A program made the translations under genes and the position numbers. Shown piece after piece: positions 38,484 through 47,121 of a stretch of 64,000 nucleotides of DNA (its first letter is position 1; every line of letters starts with the position of its first letter). Source of the DNA: Actinosynnema pretiosum. Lineage in GTDB: Bacteria; Actinomycetota; Actinomycetes; Mycobacteriales; Pseudonocardiaceae. The DNA lies in the NCBI RefSeq assembly GCF_024171695.1, contig NZ_JAMTCF010000009.1, positions 1-64,000 on the forward strand. The letters are read 5' to 3'. The notes under the pieces are model-generated. The model saw only the letters and a list, made by a program, of their open reading frames with translations. It had not been told where the DNA came from and made no database searches.

Positions 38484-38612
38484 GGGCGGCTCGGGTGTGG
38501 GGGTGTTGCAAGGGCGCGACCAGTCCGGTGGCCTGCCCCGTCGGCAGGTGCCGTTGGCGCGGTGGTCGGCTGCTGTGGTCGCAAGGGCGCTGCGGTGGCA
38601 CTTTTGCCTGTT

Positions 38613-38673
38613 CCGCCTCGCTTCGCGAGGCGGGGCACGAACCCCGGTGGACGAGCACCCGTCCAACCGGGGT
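38613..38673. terminator. Two adjacent hairpins in the TetR-permease intergenic region
   Basis: CCGCCTCGC-TTC-GCGAGGCGG (38613-38633) and ACCCCGGTGGACG/CGTCC-A-ACCGGGGT (38641-38673). They lie in the 366-bp gap after the TetR gene, which otherwise holds no gene, and are the likely end of its transcript. Confidence 0.55.
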
Positions 38674-38815
38674 CCGGCGCGGTCCGGGCAGCCGCTGAAC
38701 GTGCCCGTCCGCTTCACCGTCTCGTGGTGAATCCCGGCCGTCCGGAGGAGGCCCCATCCAACTCCGCACGCTCCGGCACCACCTGGATACCCGAAAAGAC
38801 GCAACTATCACCCAT

Positions 38816-38843
38816 TTGGACCGAGTGTGACCGGGCACACTTA
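38816..38843 (+). promoter_or_regulatory. Promoter of the amino-acid permease (leaderless)
   Basis: TTGGAC (38816-38821) as -35, 16-bp spacer and CACTTA (38838-38843) as -10, followed 6 nt later by the ATG. Confidence 0.5.
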
Positions 38844-38849
38844 ACTGGC

Positions 38850-40232
38850 ATGGCGGAATTGGCGGACAAGGCCGAGCAGCCCGAGCTGAACCGGGCCATC
38901 GGCCCCAAGCTGCTGCTGTTCTTCGTGGTCGGCGACATCCTCGGCACCGGCGTCTACGCGCTGACCGGCAACGTCGCGGGCAAGATCGGCGGCGCCCTCT
39001 GGCTGCCCTTCCTGGTCGCCTTCGCGGTCGCGTTCCTCACCGCGTTCAGCTACCTCGAACTCGTCGGCAAGTACCCCAAGGCCGCAGGGGCCGCGCTCTA
39101 CACCCACCGCGCCTTCGGCATCCAGTTCCTCACCTTCATGGTCGCCTTCGCCGTGATGAGCTCCGGCATCACCTCGGCGGCCTCGGCCGCGCTCGCGTTC
39201 GGCCGCACCTACCTCCAGTCCGTCCTGCGCGAGTTCTTCTCCGACTCGGTCACCGTCTCCGCGTCCCTGGTCGCGGTGCTGTTCATCCTCGGCCTGGCCG
39301 TGGTGAACCTGCGCGGCGTCTCCGAGTCGGTCAAGGCGAACGTCGTCCTCACCTGCATCGAGGTGTCCGGCCTGCTGATCATCATCGCCATCGGCGCGCT
39401 CGCCGTGGCGTCAGGTGACGGCGACCCGTCTCGTTTGGTGCAGATCGACCCGGCCCCCGGCCAGTCCGCGCTGATCGCGATCACCTCCGCGACCTCGCTC
39501 GCGTTCTTCGCCATGGTCGGCTTCGAGGACTCGGTCAACATGGCCGAGGAGTGCCGCGACCCGGTCCGCATCTTCCCGCGCGCGGTCCTGTGGGGCATGG
39601 GCATCGCCGCGCTGATCTACGTCCTGGTGGCGGTCACCTCGTCCCTGCTGATCCCCGCCGACGAGCTCGCGGCGGCGGGCAGCAACGCCCTGCTCAAGGT
39701 GGTCCAGGTCGGCGCGCCCGCGTTCCCGCTGTGGGTGTTCTCCCTGATCGGCCTGTTCGCCGTCATCAACTCCGCGCTGATCAACATGCTGATGGCCAGC
39801 CGCCTCGTCTACGGCATGGCGAACGAGCGGATCATCCCGAGGTTCTTCGGCGCCGTGCACCCCACCCGCCGCACCCCGTGGATCTCCGTGCTGTTCACCA
39901 CCGGCGTCGCGGTCGCCCTCGTCCTGACCACCGACATCGCCAAGCTCGGCGGCACCACCGCGCTGCTGCTCCTGGTCGTCTTCGCCGTCGTCAACGTCGC
40001 CGTCCTGGTGCTGCGCAAGGACCGCGCCGACCACGAGCACTTCCGCGCCCCCACGATCGTCCCCGTGCTGGGCGCGCTCACCTGCGCCTACCTGGCCAGC
40101 CCGCTGTCCGGCCGCCCGTCCGCCGACTACCTGATCGCGGTCTACCTGCTGCTCGCGGGCGTGGTGCTCTGGCTGATCAACCGGGTCACGCACGGCGCCA
40201 CCGAGGTCGATCCGGCCAAGCTCGGCAAGTGA
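38850..40232 (+). CDS. APC family amino-acid permease
   Basis: 460 residues with 12 predicted membrane helices. GDILGTGVYALTGNVAG at helix 1 (the unwound substrate site of the APC fold), KYPKAAGAALYTHRAFG, and SLAFFAMVGFEDSVNMAEECRDPVRIFPRAV (the conserved region of helix 6 and the following loop) identify it as an amino acid-polyamine-organocation transporter. ATG 38850 has no Shine-Dalgarno site but a promoter at leaderless spacing. The stop codon lies in a 23-bp unit repeated almost three times (40215-40278). Confidence 0.9.
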   Translation: MAELADKAEQPELNRAIGPKLLLFFVVGDILGTGVYALTGNVAGKIGGALWLPFLVAFAVAFLTAFSYLELVGKYPKAAGAALYTHRAFGIQFLTFMVAFAVMSSGITSAASAALAFGRTYLQSVLREFFSDSVTVSASLVAVLFILGLAVVNLRGVSESVKANVVLTCIEVSGLLIIIAIGALAVASGDGDPSRLVQIDPAPGQSALIAITSATSLAFFAMVGFEDSVNMAEECRDPVRIFPRAVLWGMGIAALIYVLVAVTSSLLIPADELAAAGSNALLKVVQVGAPAFPLWVFSLIGLFAVINSALINMLMASRLVYGMANERIIPRFFGAVHPTRRTPWISVLFTTGVAVALVLTTDIAKLGGTTALLLLVVFAVVNVAVLVLRKDRADHEHFRAPTIVPVLGALTCAYLASPLSGRPSADYLIAVYLLLAGVVLWLINRVTHGATEVDPAKLGK

Positions 40233-40278
40233 CTCCCGCCAAGCTCGGCAGGTGACTCCCGCCGAGCTCGGCAAGTGA
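40215..40278 (+). repeat. 23-bp tandem repeat spanning the permease stop codon
   Basis: GCCAAGCTCGGCAAGTGACTCC-type units start at 40215, 40238 and 40261. Unit 1 encodes the C-terminal AKLGK-stop; units 2 and 3 repeat the coding end and the TGA downstream of it. Confidence 0.85.
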
Positions 40279-40360
40279 CCGGGAAAGCGATTTCCCGAAC
40301 CCGTCCGAACCCGCGCCCCTCACCCGGTCGTGGCGGCGCTGCGCCCCCGCCGCGCGTGCG

Positions 40361-40366
40361 TACGCT
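40361..40366 (+). promoter_or_regulatory. -10 box TACGCT of a leaderless aldose-epimerase transcript
   Basis: TACGCT lies 8 nt before the ATG at 40375, with no Shine-Dalgarno sequence. Confidence 0.5.
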
Positions 40367-40374
40367 GTTGGTCC

Positions 40375-41247
40375 ATGCTGGAGATCGCCCACGGCGGCGC
40401 GCGCGCCGTCATCGCCAAGGTTGGCGCCGGACTGAAGTCCTTCGAGGTAGACGGGGTGCCGTACGTCGAGACGTACGACGGCGAACCGCCGATGGGCAGC
40501 GGCGCGGTGCTCGTGCCGTGGCCCAACCGCACCGCCGGTGGCACCTGGGTGCTCGACGGGGCCGAGCAGCAGCTGGAGATCGGCGAGACCGCGCGCGGCA
40601 ACGCCATCCACGGCCTGGTGCGGCACGCCGAGTGGACCGTCGTCGAGCACACCGGGTCCTTGGTGTCGCTGGAGGTCGGCGTCGAGGGCAAGGGCTGGCC
40701 GGTGCCGCTGCGCACCACCATCACCTACGCCCTGGACGACGAGGGCCTGACCATCTCGCACGCCGTGCACAACGTCGGCTCCGCGCGCACCCCGTTCGGC
40801 GTCGGCACCCACCCGTACCCGAGGGCGGGCAAGTCCAGCACCGACACCTCCACCCTCACCCTCGCCGCCACCACCGTGCTGCCGCTCGACCCGGAGAAGA
40901 TGATCCCCTCCGGCCCGGCCGTCCCGGTGTCCGGCGAGAGCGACTTCCGGGCGGCCCGGCTGCTCAAGGGCGTGGAGCTGGACACCCCGTTCGGCGGCTG
41001 CGAGCCGGTCGACGGCCTGGTGCGGCACCAGCTGCGCGGCCCGGACGGCGGCGTCGAGGTGTGGGCGGACCCGGACTTCAAGTGGGTGCAGGTCTACACC
41101 CCGGACAACTTCCCCGGCCGGGGGAGGGCGATCGCGATCGAGCCGATGACCTGCCCGCCGGACGCCCTCAACTCGGGCGTCGACCTGCTCTGGCTGGCGC
41201 CGGGCGAGAGCTGGGCCGGACGCTGGGGTTTGCGCCCGCTGGCCTAG
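40375..41247 (+). CDS. Aldose 1-epimerase family protein
   Basis: 290 residues of the galactose mutarotase-like beta-sandwich fold. PWPNRTAGGTWVLDG with the conserved Asn-Arg, GNAIHGLVRHAEW with the catalytic-region His, GVGTHPYPRAG with the second His, and AIAIEPMTCPPDALN with the conserved Glu are present. It should interconvert anomers of a free sugar or sugar phosphate. ATG 40375 is chosen over an upstream GTG because of the -10 box. A PfkB sugar kinase is encoded 4 kb away. Confidence 0.88.
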   Translation: MLEIAHGGARAVIAKVGAGLKSFEVDGVPYVETYDGEPPMGSGAVLVPWPNRTAGGTWVLDGAEQQLEIGETARGNAIHGLVRHAEWTVVEHTGSLVSLEVGVEGKGWPVPLRTTITYALDDEGLTISHAVHNVGSARTPFGVGTHPYPRAGKSSTDTSTLTLAATTVLPLDPEKMIPSGPAVPVSGESDFRAARLLKGVELDTPFGGCEPVDGLVRHQLRGPDGGVEVWADPDFKWVQVYTPDNFPGRGRAIAIEPMTCPPDALNSGVDLLWLAPGESWAGRWGLRPLA

Positions 41248-41251
41248 AACA

Positions 41252-41264
41252 TTAGCTTGGCTAA
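41252..41264 (+). promoter_or_regulatory. Palindrome and -10 box at the amidohydrolase start
   Basis: TTAGC-TTG-GCTAA covers TAGCTT (41253-41258), a -10 hexamer 8 nt before the ATG. The following GCTAACTA is identical to bases in the MarR promoter at 2718-2725. Confidence 0.5.
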
Positions 41265-41266
41265 CT

Positions 41267-42460
41267 ATGAGCGTCGCTATCACGGGTGGGTACGTCGTCC
41301 CGGTCATCGGTGAGCCGATCGAGAACGGGACCGTGCTGGTCATCGACGGGAAGATCGCCGCGGTCGGCGCCTCGGTGGAGGTGCCCGACGGCGTGCCCAC
41401 CGTGGACGCGAAGGGGTCCTGGGTCCTGCCCGGCTTCGTGGAGGCCCACGGCCACATCGGCGTCCACGAGGAGGCCGAGGGCTGGGCGGGCCAGGACACC
41501 AACGAGATGACCGACCCCAACGGCGCCCGCCTGCGCGCCCTGGACGCCATCAACCCGGCCGACATGGGCTTCGCCGACGCCCTCTCCGGCGGCGTCACCA
41601 CCGCCGTCATCAAGCCCGGCTCGGGCAACCCCATCGGCGGCCAGACCGTCGCGATCAAGTGCTGGGGCCGCACCACCGACGAGATGCTCGTGCGCGAGCC
41701 CATCAGCGTGAAGAGCGCCCTCGGCGAGAACCCCAAGCGCGTCTACGGCGACCAGAAGAAGCTGCCCTCCACCCGGCAGGGCGTCGCCGCCGTCATCCGC
41801 GACGCGTTCACCGCCGCCCAGGACTACGTCGCCAAGCGCGACGCCGCCGAGGGCCCGTTCGACCGCAACCCCACCCACGAGGTGCTGGCCAAGGTCCTGT
41901 CCGGCGAGCTGCCCTGGTGCCAGCACTGCCACCGCGCCGACGACATCGCCACCGCCCTGCGCCTGGCCGACGAGTTCGGCTACCGGCTCGTGATCAACCA
42001 CGGCACCGAGGGCCACCTCGTCGCCGACCTGATCGCCGAGCGCGGCGTCCCGGTCATCGTCGGCCCGCTGTTCACCACCCGCTCCAAGGTCGAGCTGCGC
42101 CAGCGCACCCTGCGCACCCCCGGCGTGCTGGCCCGCGCGGGCGTCAAGGTCGCCATCACCACCGACCACCCGGTGATCCCGATCAACTTCCTGGTGCACC
42201 AGGCCACCCTCGCGGTCAAGGAGGGCATGGACCGCACCACCGCGCTGGAGTCCATCACCACCAACCCGGCCCAGATCCTCGGCCTGGACGACCGGGTGGG
42301 CGCGCTCAAGCCCGGCCTGGACGGCGACGTGGTCATCTGGTCCGGCGACCCGCTCGACGTGATGAGCCGCGCCACGAAGGTGTTCGTCAGCGGTCGCGAG
42401 GTCTACTCGTACGAGGACGGCGAGGGCAAGGTCGCGGACCCGTTCTACCGCGAGGGCTGA
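41267..42460 (+). CDS. Amidohydrolase (imidazolonepropionase-like)
   Basis: 397 residues, cytoplasmic metal-dependent hydrolase. N-terminal beta-sandwich (AITGGYVVPVIGEPIENGTVLVIDGKI) then a TIM barrel with VEAHGHIGVHEE (metal His pair), CHRADDI, VINHGTEGH (metal His) and the metal Asp in ITTDHPVIP. The C-terminal return SITTNPAQILGLDDRVGALKPGLDGDVVIW is typical for this superfamily. The substrate cannot be named. Its mRNA looks leaderless, and a perfect extended hairpin ends it at 42471-42531. Confidence 0.88.
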   Translation: MSVAITGGYVVPVIGEPIENGTVLVIDGKIAAVGASVEVPDGVPTVDAKGSWVLPGFVEAHGHIGVHEEAEGWAGQDTNEMTDPNGARLRALDAINPADMGFADALSGGVTTAVIKPGSGNPIGGQTVAIKCWGRTTDEMLVREPISVKSALGENPKRVYGDQKKLPSTRQGVAAVIRDAFTAAQDYVAKRDAAEGPFDRNPTHEVLAKVLSGELPWCQHCHRADDIATALRLADEFGYRLVINHGTEGHLVADLIAERGVPVIVGPLFTTRSKVELRQRTLRTPGVLARAGVKVAITTDHPVIPINFLVHQATLAVKEGMDRTTALESITTNPAQILGLDDRVGALKPGLDGDVVIWSGDPLDVMSRATKVFVSGREVYSYEDGEGKVADPFYREG

Positions 42461-42470
42461 GACACTCCTA

Positions 42471-42531
42471 GAAGCGGAGGCCTGGCTGACCAGGAGGAAA
42501 AGCGCCTCCTGGTCAGCCACCGCTCCGCTTC
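42471..42531. terminator. Long terminator hairpin between convergent genes
   Basis: TGGCTGACCAGGAGG pairs exactly with CCTCCTGGTCAGCCA around AAAAGCG, and GAAGCGGAG/CTCCGCTTC extends the stem. It ends the amidohydrolase transcript and the opposing acyl-CoA dehydrogenase transcript. Confidence 0.85.
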
Positions 42532-42554
42532 ACAGAGCGGCTCAGGTAAGCGGC

Positions 42555-43700
42555 TCACCCCTTGCGCAAAGCGCGTCCGATCACGACGCGCTGGATCTGG
42601 TTGGTGCCTTCAAAGATCTGGAGCACCTTCGCCTCGCGCATGTACCGCTCCACCGGGAAGTCCCGCGTGTACCCGGCCCCGCCGAGCACCTGCACCGCGT
42701 CCGTGGTCACCTTCATGGCCGCGTCCGTGCACACCAGCTTCGCCACCGCCGCCTGCCGGGTGAACGGCAGCCCCCGGTCCCGCCGCCGCGCCGCGTCCAG
42801 GTAGGTCGCCCGCGCCGAGTCCACCGCCGCGGCCATGTCCGCCAGCAGGAACTCCAGCCCCTGGAACTCGATGATCGGCCGCCCGAACTGGCTCCGGCCG
42901 CGCGCGTAGGCCACCGCCTCGTCCAGCGCCGCCTGGGCCAGCCCGACCGCGCAGGCCGCGATCCCCAGCCGCCCGGAGTCGAGCGCGCTCAGCGCGATGC
43001 GCATCCCGTCGCCCTCGGCCCCGACCAGCCGGTCCGCGCCGATCCGCGCCCCGTCGAAGGTGAGCTGCGCGGTCACCGACCCGGTCAGGCCCATCTTGCG
43101 CTCGGGGGCCGCCGCGCTCAGCCCGTCCAGCTCGCCGGGCGCGAAGAAGCAGCTCACGCCCCGTCCGCCCGGCTCGCCGGTCCTGGCCATCAGCGTGTAG
43201 AAGTCGGCCACCCCGCCGTGCGTGATCCACGCCTTGGTCCCGCGCACCACGTACTCGTCGCCCTCGCGCACCGCCCGCGTGGACAGCGCCGCCGCGTCCG
43301 ACCCGGCGTGCGACTCGGACAGCGCGTACCCGCCCAGCAGCTCACCGCCGAGCGCGTCCGGCAGCCACCTCGCCCGCTGCTCCGGGGTGCCGAAGTTCAC
43401 CAGCGCGTACGAGGACATCACGTGCACGGACAGGCCGACGGCCACCGACATCCACGCCGAGGCCACCTCCTCCAGCGCCTGGAGGTACACCTCGTACGGC
43501 TGGGCGCTCCCCCCGAAGTCCTCGGGGTACGGGAGCCCCAGCAACCCGACTCTTCCCAGGAGGCGGAACACGTCCCTGGGGAAGCGGCCCTCCTCCTCGT
43601 GCAGCCCCGCCTTGGGGGCCAGCTCGTCCCGCGCGATCTCCCTGACCAGGGCGATCAGGTCCTCGGACTCGGTGGTGGGCAGCAGCCGCTCGGCTGGCAT
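42555..43700 (-). CDS. Acyl-CoA dehydrogenase
   Basis: 381 residues, FAD enzyme that introduces the alpha-beta double bond in acyl-CoA. YALSESHAGSDAAAL and WITHGGVADFYTLMA are the FAD/substrate signatures, SQFGRPIIEFQGLEFLLADMAA the helix after the beta domain, and QIFEGTNQIQRVVIGR carries the catalytic Glu. ATG 43700. It is divergent from a TetR gene with a CCAGTAC-N8-GTACTGG site between, which suggests induction by an acyl-CoA or fatty-acid signal. Confidence 0.95.
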   Translation of the reverse strand: MPAERLLPTTESEDLIALVREIARDELAPKAGLHEEEGRFPRDVFRLLGRVGLLGLPYPEDFGGSAQPYEVYLQALEEVASAWMSVAVGLSVHVMSSYALVNFGTPEQRARWLPDALGGELLGGYALSESHAGSDAAALSTRAVREGDEYVVRGTKAWITHGGVADFYTLMARTGEPGGRGVSCFFAPGELDGLSAAAPERKMGLTGSVTAQLTFDGARIGADRLVGAEGDGMRIALSALDSGRLGIAACAVGLAQAALDEAVAYARGRSQFGRPIIEFQGLEFLLADMAAAVDSARATYLDAARRRDRGLPFTRQAAVAKLVCTDAAMKVTTDAVQVLGGAGYTRDFPVERYMREAKVLQIFEGTNQIQRVVIGRALRKG

Positions 43701-43726
43701 CGTCGACCTCCGCTCGGTACTCTGCC

Positions 43727-43748
43727 CAGTACTGTAGGACGTACTGGA
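43727..43748. promoter_or_regulatory. TetR operator CCAGTAC-N8-GTACTGG
   Basis: A perfect 7-bp inverted repeat in the 82-bp divergent promoter of the acyl-CoA dehydrogenase and TetR genes. Further AGTACT and GGTACT words lie on both sides. Confidence 0.6.
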
Positions 43749-43782
43749 GTACTATCGCCAGTGGTGTGAAAGAGTTCCGCAC

Positions 43783-44379
43783 ATGACCTCGATCGTGGGA
43801 CGCCCGCTGACGCCGAGGCAGGTCGACCTGCTCGGCAAGCTGGAGTCGCTCGTGCTCGCCGAGGGGTTCGCGCACTTCACGCTCGACGACCTCGCGGCCC
43901 GGTTGCACTGCTCCAAGTCGACCCTGTACGCGCTCGCCGCCAGCAAGGAGCAGCTGGCCGTCCGCGTCGTCGGCCGGTACTTCAAGGGCGCCGCCGAGCA
44001 CATCGAGCGCCGCACCGCCGACATCAAGGACGTGCGGAGCAAGGTCGGCACCTACCTCGCGGTCGCCGCCGAGGAGCTGCGCCGCGCCAGCGCCCGCTTC
44101 CTGTCGGACGTCGCCGACTACGCGCCCACCCGCAGCACCTACGAGCGCAACGCCCGCGCCGCCGCCGCGCGCCTGCGCGAGTTCATCCAGGAGGGCGTGC
44201 GGGACGGGGTGTTCCGCGACGCCAACGCCGTGCTCATCGCCGAGATGGCCGGGGTCCTGATCGAGAACATCCAGACGGGCGTCCTGCCCCGGCGCGCCGG
44301 GGTCACGGACGCGGAGGCGTTCACCGCCCTCGGTGAACTCCTGCTCGACGGGTTGCGCAGAGAACGGAGCCAGGGTTGA
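43783..44379 (+). CDS. TetR family transcriptional regulator
   Basis: 198 residues. Helix-turn-helix domain: LGKLESLVLAEGFAHFTLDDLAARLHCSKSTLYALAASKEQL, with LHCSKSTLYAL as recognition helix; the C-terminal helical domain is ligand-binding. The relation to the adjacent acyl-CoA dehydrogenase and the operator between them suggest local repression of lipid catabolism. ATG at 43783. A PfkB kinase starts within its stop codon and is probably cotranscribed. Confidence 0.9.
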   Translation: MTSIVGRPLTPRQVDLLGKLESLVLAEGFAHFTLDDLAARLHCSKSTLYALAASKEQLAVRVVGRYFKGAAEHIERRTADIKDVRSKVGTYLAVAAEELRRASARFLSDVADYAPTRSTYERNARAAAARLREFIQEGVRDGVFRDANAVLIAEMAGVLIENIQTGVLPRRAGVTDAEAFTALGELLLDGLRRERSQG

Positions 44380-45314
44380 TCGTCGTTGCTGGTGAGGCCC
44401 TCGTGGACCTCGTGCCCACGCCCGAGGGGAACCTCGCCCCGCGCCTGGGCGGGGGGCCGTTCAACGTGGCCGTCGCCGTCGGCAGGCTGGGCGTGCCGGT
44501 GTCGTTCCTGTCCAGGGTGTCGCAGGACCTGTTCGGCGACCGGGTCGTCGAGCGGCTGACTGCCTCGGGCGCGGCCACCGACCTGGTGGCGCGCGGCCCC
44601 GAGCCGACCACCCTCGCCGTCGTCGGCCTCGCCGAGGACGGGTCCGCCCGGTACACCTTCTACGTCGAGGGCACCGCCGACCGGCTCGTCGCCGACCCCG
44701 GCCCCCTGCCGGACGACGTGCGCGCGGTGTCCTTCGGCACCCTGTCGCTGGTGCTGGAGCCCGGCGCGAGCGCCTACGAGGCCGTCCTGCGCCGCGAGTC
44801 CGCGCGCGGCGCGCTCACCGCGCTCGACCCGAACATCCGCGCGAGCCTCATCCCGGACGCGGACGCCTACCGGGCCCGCTTCCGCTCGTGGCTGCCCGAC
44901 GTCGGCCTGCTCAAGGTGTCCGTCGAGGACGCCCGCTGGCTCGCCGACCTGCCCGACGACGCCCCCGAGGACGACGTGCTCGCCGCCGCCCGGCAGTGGC
45001 AGGCCGAGGGCCCGGCCGTGGTGGTGCTCACCCGCGGTGGCGACGGCCTGGCCGTGCTCACCGGATCGGGCGAGGTGATCCACGTCCCACCGGTGGCAGT
45101 CCAGGTGGTCGACACGATCGGCGCGGGCGACACCGTCCAGGGCGCGCTCCTGGCCTGGCTGCACGACCACGACGCGCTGTCCGCCGAGGCGGTGCGCGGT
45201 CTGGACGGGGCCGCGTGGATCAGGGCGCTGTCCTACGCGGGCGCCGCCGCGGCCATCACCTGTTCGAGGGCCGGAGCCGAGCCGCCGTTCAAACGCGAGC
45301 TGGAGATGACCTAG
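44376..45314 (+). CDS. PfkB family carbohydrate kinase (fructokinase-like)
   Basis: 312 residues, ribokinase fold. IVVAGEALVDLVP and LGGGPFNVAVAVGRLGVPVSFLSRVSQDLFG form the N-terminal PfkB signature, and VQVVDTIGAGDTVQGALLAWL contains the anion hole and catalytic Asp of the second signature. It phosphorylates a sugar such as fructose; the exact sugar is not readable. The start is TTG at 44376, overlapping the TetR TGA by 4 bp. A 10-bp hairpin follows at 45362. Confidence 0.9.
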   Translation: MIVVAGEALVDLVPTPEGNLAPRLGGGPFNVAVAVGRLGVPVSFLSRVSQDLFGDRVVERLTASGAATDLVARGPEPTTLAVVGLAEDGSARYTFYVEGTADRLVADPGPLPDDVRAVSFGTLSLVLEPGASAYEAVLRRESARGALTALDPNIRASLIPDADAYRARFRSWLPDVGLLKVSVEDARWLADLPDDAPEDDVLAAARQWQAEGPAVVVLTRGGDGLAVLTGSGEVIHVPPVAVQVVDTIGAGDTVQGALLAWLHDHDALSAEAVRGLDGAAWIRALSYAGAAAAITCSRAGAEPPFKRELEMT

Positions 45315-45361
45315 CTCTCACCTCCGGTCCGGTGGAGGAACAGGGCAAAAGGGTTACGGTG

Positions 45362-45390
45362 GGGATGCGCGCCAGCTAACCGCGCATCCC
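45362..45390 (+). terminator. Hairpin terminator after the PfkB kinase
   Basis: GGGATGCGCG, nine bases, CGCGCATCCC, followed by TT. Lies 48 bp after the stop and 195 bp before gltA. Confidence 0.7.
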
Positions 45391-45584
45391 TTGTGATGCA
45401 GGTCCCACCTCGCGGAATCGGTGCACTCCGCGGCTGAGGAGCGGGTCGAACCCCGACTAGCGTGACGCCAACTGTCAGGACCCCAACGGGGTGGTGCTGC
45501 GGAGCGGACGACCCACCGTCCGCACTGCGGTCGTGCGCGACCAGCGCGAGAGCCACCCCGAACCGAGCGTGAGAGGGACTCTGC

Positions 45585-46898
45585 ATGTCCGACGCGACGA
45601 CTGCGCCGAACGACCCCCGTACCGTCGCGCTGCGCCACGATGGCGGAGAGCACGAGATGCAGCTGGTCCGGGCTACCGAGGGCTCGTCCGGCATCGACCT
45701 CGGCAAGCTCCTGGCCAAGACGGGCCTCGTCACCCTGGACAGCGGCTTCGTCAACACCGCCTCCTGCTCCTCCGAGATCACCTACATCGACGGTGACGCG
45801 GGCATCCTGCGCTACCGCGGTTACCCGATCGAGCAGCTCGCGGAGAAGTCGAACTTCCTGGAGGTCAGCTACCTGCTGATCAACGGCGAGCTGCCGACCG
45901 AGGCGCAGCTGGCCGACTTCTCCTCCAAGATCAGCAGGCACACCCTGCTGCACGAGGACCTCAAGCGGTTCTTCGACGGCTTCCCGCGCGACGCGCACCC
46001 CATGCCGGTGCTGTCGTCCGCGGTGTCCGCGCTGTCCACGTTCTACCAGGACAGCCTGAACCCGTTCGACACCAAGCAGGTCGAGATGTCGACCATCCGC
46101 CTGCTGGCCAAGGTCCCCACCATCGCGGCCTACGCCTACAAGAAGTCCGTCGGCCAGCCGTTCCTGTACCCGGACAACAGCCTGGGCCTGGTGGAGAACT
46201 TCCTCCGCATGACGTTCGGCTTCCCGGCCGAGCCGTACGACGTCGACCCCGACCTGGTGAAGGCGCTCGACCTGCTGTTCATCCTGCACGCGGACCACGA
46301 GCAGAACTGCTCCACGTCCACCGTGCGCCTGGTCGGCTCGTCCGAGGCCAACCTCTTCGCCTCCATCTCGGCGGGCATCAACGCCCTGTTCGGCCCGCTG
46401 CACGGCGGCGCCAACAGCGCCGTGCTGGAGATGCTGGAGAAGATCCGCAACGAGGGCGGTGACGTCGCCTCGTTCGTGAAGAAGGTCAAGAACAAGGAGG
46501 ACGGCGTCCGCCTGATGGGCTTCGGCCACCGGGTCTACAAGAACTACGACCCGCGCGCCGCGATCATCAAGCGCACCGCCGACGACATCCTCGGCAAGCT
46601 CGGCGGCGACGACCAGCTGCTGGACATCGCCAAGGCCCTGGAGGAGGCGGCGCTCAGCGACGACTACTTCGTCGAGCGCAAGCTTTACCCGAACGTGGAC
46701 TTCTACACCGGCCTGATCTACCGGGCGATGGGCTTCCCGACGAAGTTCTTCACGGTGCTGTTCGCGCTCGGCCGCCTCCCCGGCTGGATCGCCCACTGGC
46801 GCGAGATGATCAACGACCCGGCCACCAAGATCGGCCGCCCCCGCCAGATCTACATCGGCTCCCCGGCGCGCGACTTCGTGCCGATGACCGAGCGCTGA
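45585..46898 (+). CDS. gltA: Citrate synthase (main TCA cycle enzyme)
   Basis: 437 residues, type II citrate synthase. The N-terminal small domain SGIDLGKLLAKTGLVTLDSGFVNTASC is present, followed by LRYRGYPIEQLAE, LFILHADHEQNCSTSTVRLVGSSEANLF with catalytic His, FGPLHGGANSAVLEML, GFGHRVYKNYDPRA and NVDFYTGLIYRAMGFP with the catalytic Asp. ATG at 45585 follows GAGAGGGA. This is the second citrate synthase gene of the window (the other at 23601) and by length and conservation the housekeeping one. Confidence 0.96.
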   Translation: MSDATTAPNDPRTVALRHDGGEHEMQLVRATEGSSGIDLGKLLAKTGLVTLDSGFVNTASCSSEITYIDGDAGILRYRGYPIEQLAEKSNFLEVSYLLINGELPTEAQLADFSSKISRHTLLHEDLKRFFDGFPRDAHPMPVLSSAVSALSTFYQDSLNPFDTKQVEMSTIRLLAKVPTIAAYAYKKSVGQPFLYPDNSLGLVENFLRMTFGFPAEPYDVDPDLVKALDLLFILHADHEQNCSTSTVRLVGSSEANLFASISAGINALFGPLHGGANSAVLEMLEKIRNEGGDVASFVKKVKNKEDGVRLMGFGHRVYKNYDPRAAIIKRTADDILGKLGGDDQLLDIAKALEEAALSDDYFVERKLYPNVDFYTGLIYRAMGFPTKFFTVLFALGRLPGWIAHWREMINDPATKIGRPRQIYIGSPARDFVPMTER

Positions 46899-46985
46899 GC
46901 GGGTAGGCCGCCTCGGGGCACCGGGGTTCGGCGCTCAGGTCAGGGCGCCGGACCCGAGCGGGACGCGTTCCCGCGAGCACGTCGA

Positions 46986-47020
46986 GCGGGCCCGCACCTC
47001 CACCGGGGGTGCGGGCCCGC
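46986..47020. terminator. Perfect 13-bp terminator after gltA
   Basis: GCGGGCCCGCACC, nine bases, GGTGCGGGCCCGC. Confidence 0.8.
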
Positions 47021-47108
47021 CGCTGTTCCCGGCCGCTGTTCCCGATCGGGTTTCCCGCCTTCGGGTGGGCCGGGCGCGCTCCGTCATGCAGCCGGGTGGG
47101 GCCGCTCC

Positions 47109-47114
47109 TAGGGT
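47109..47114 (+). promoter_or_regulatory. -10 box TAGGGT of a leaderless photolyase transcript
   Basis: TAGGGT lies 7 nt before the GTG at 47122. Confidence 0.5.
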
Positions 47115-47121
47115 CGGCCGG

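Noticed and set aside
45440..45465. tRNA-like TCGAACCCC sequence upstream of gltA
   Set aside because: No cloverleaf can be built around it; no tRNA gene was found anywhere in the window.
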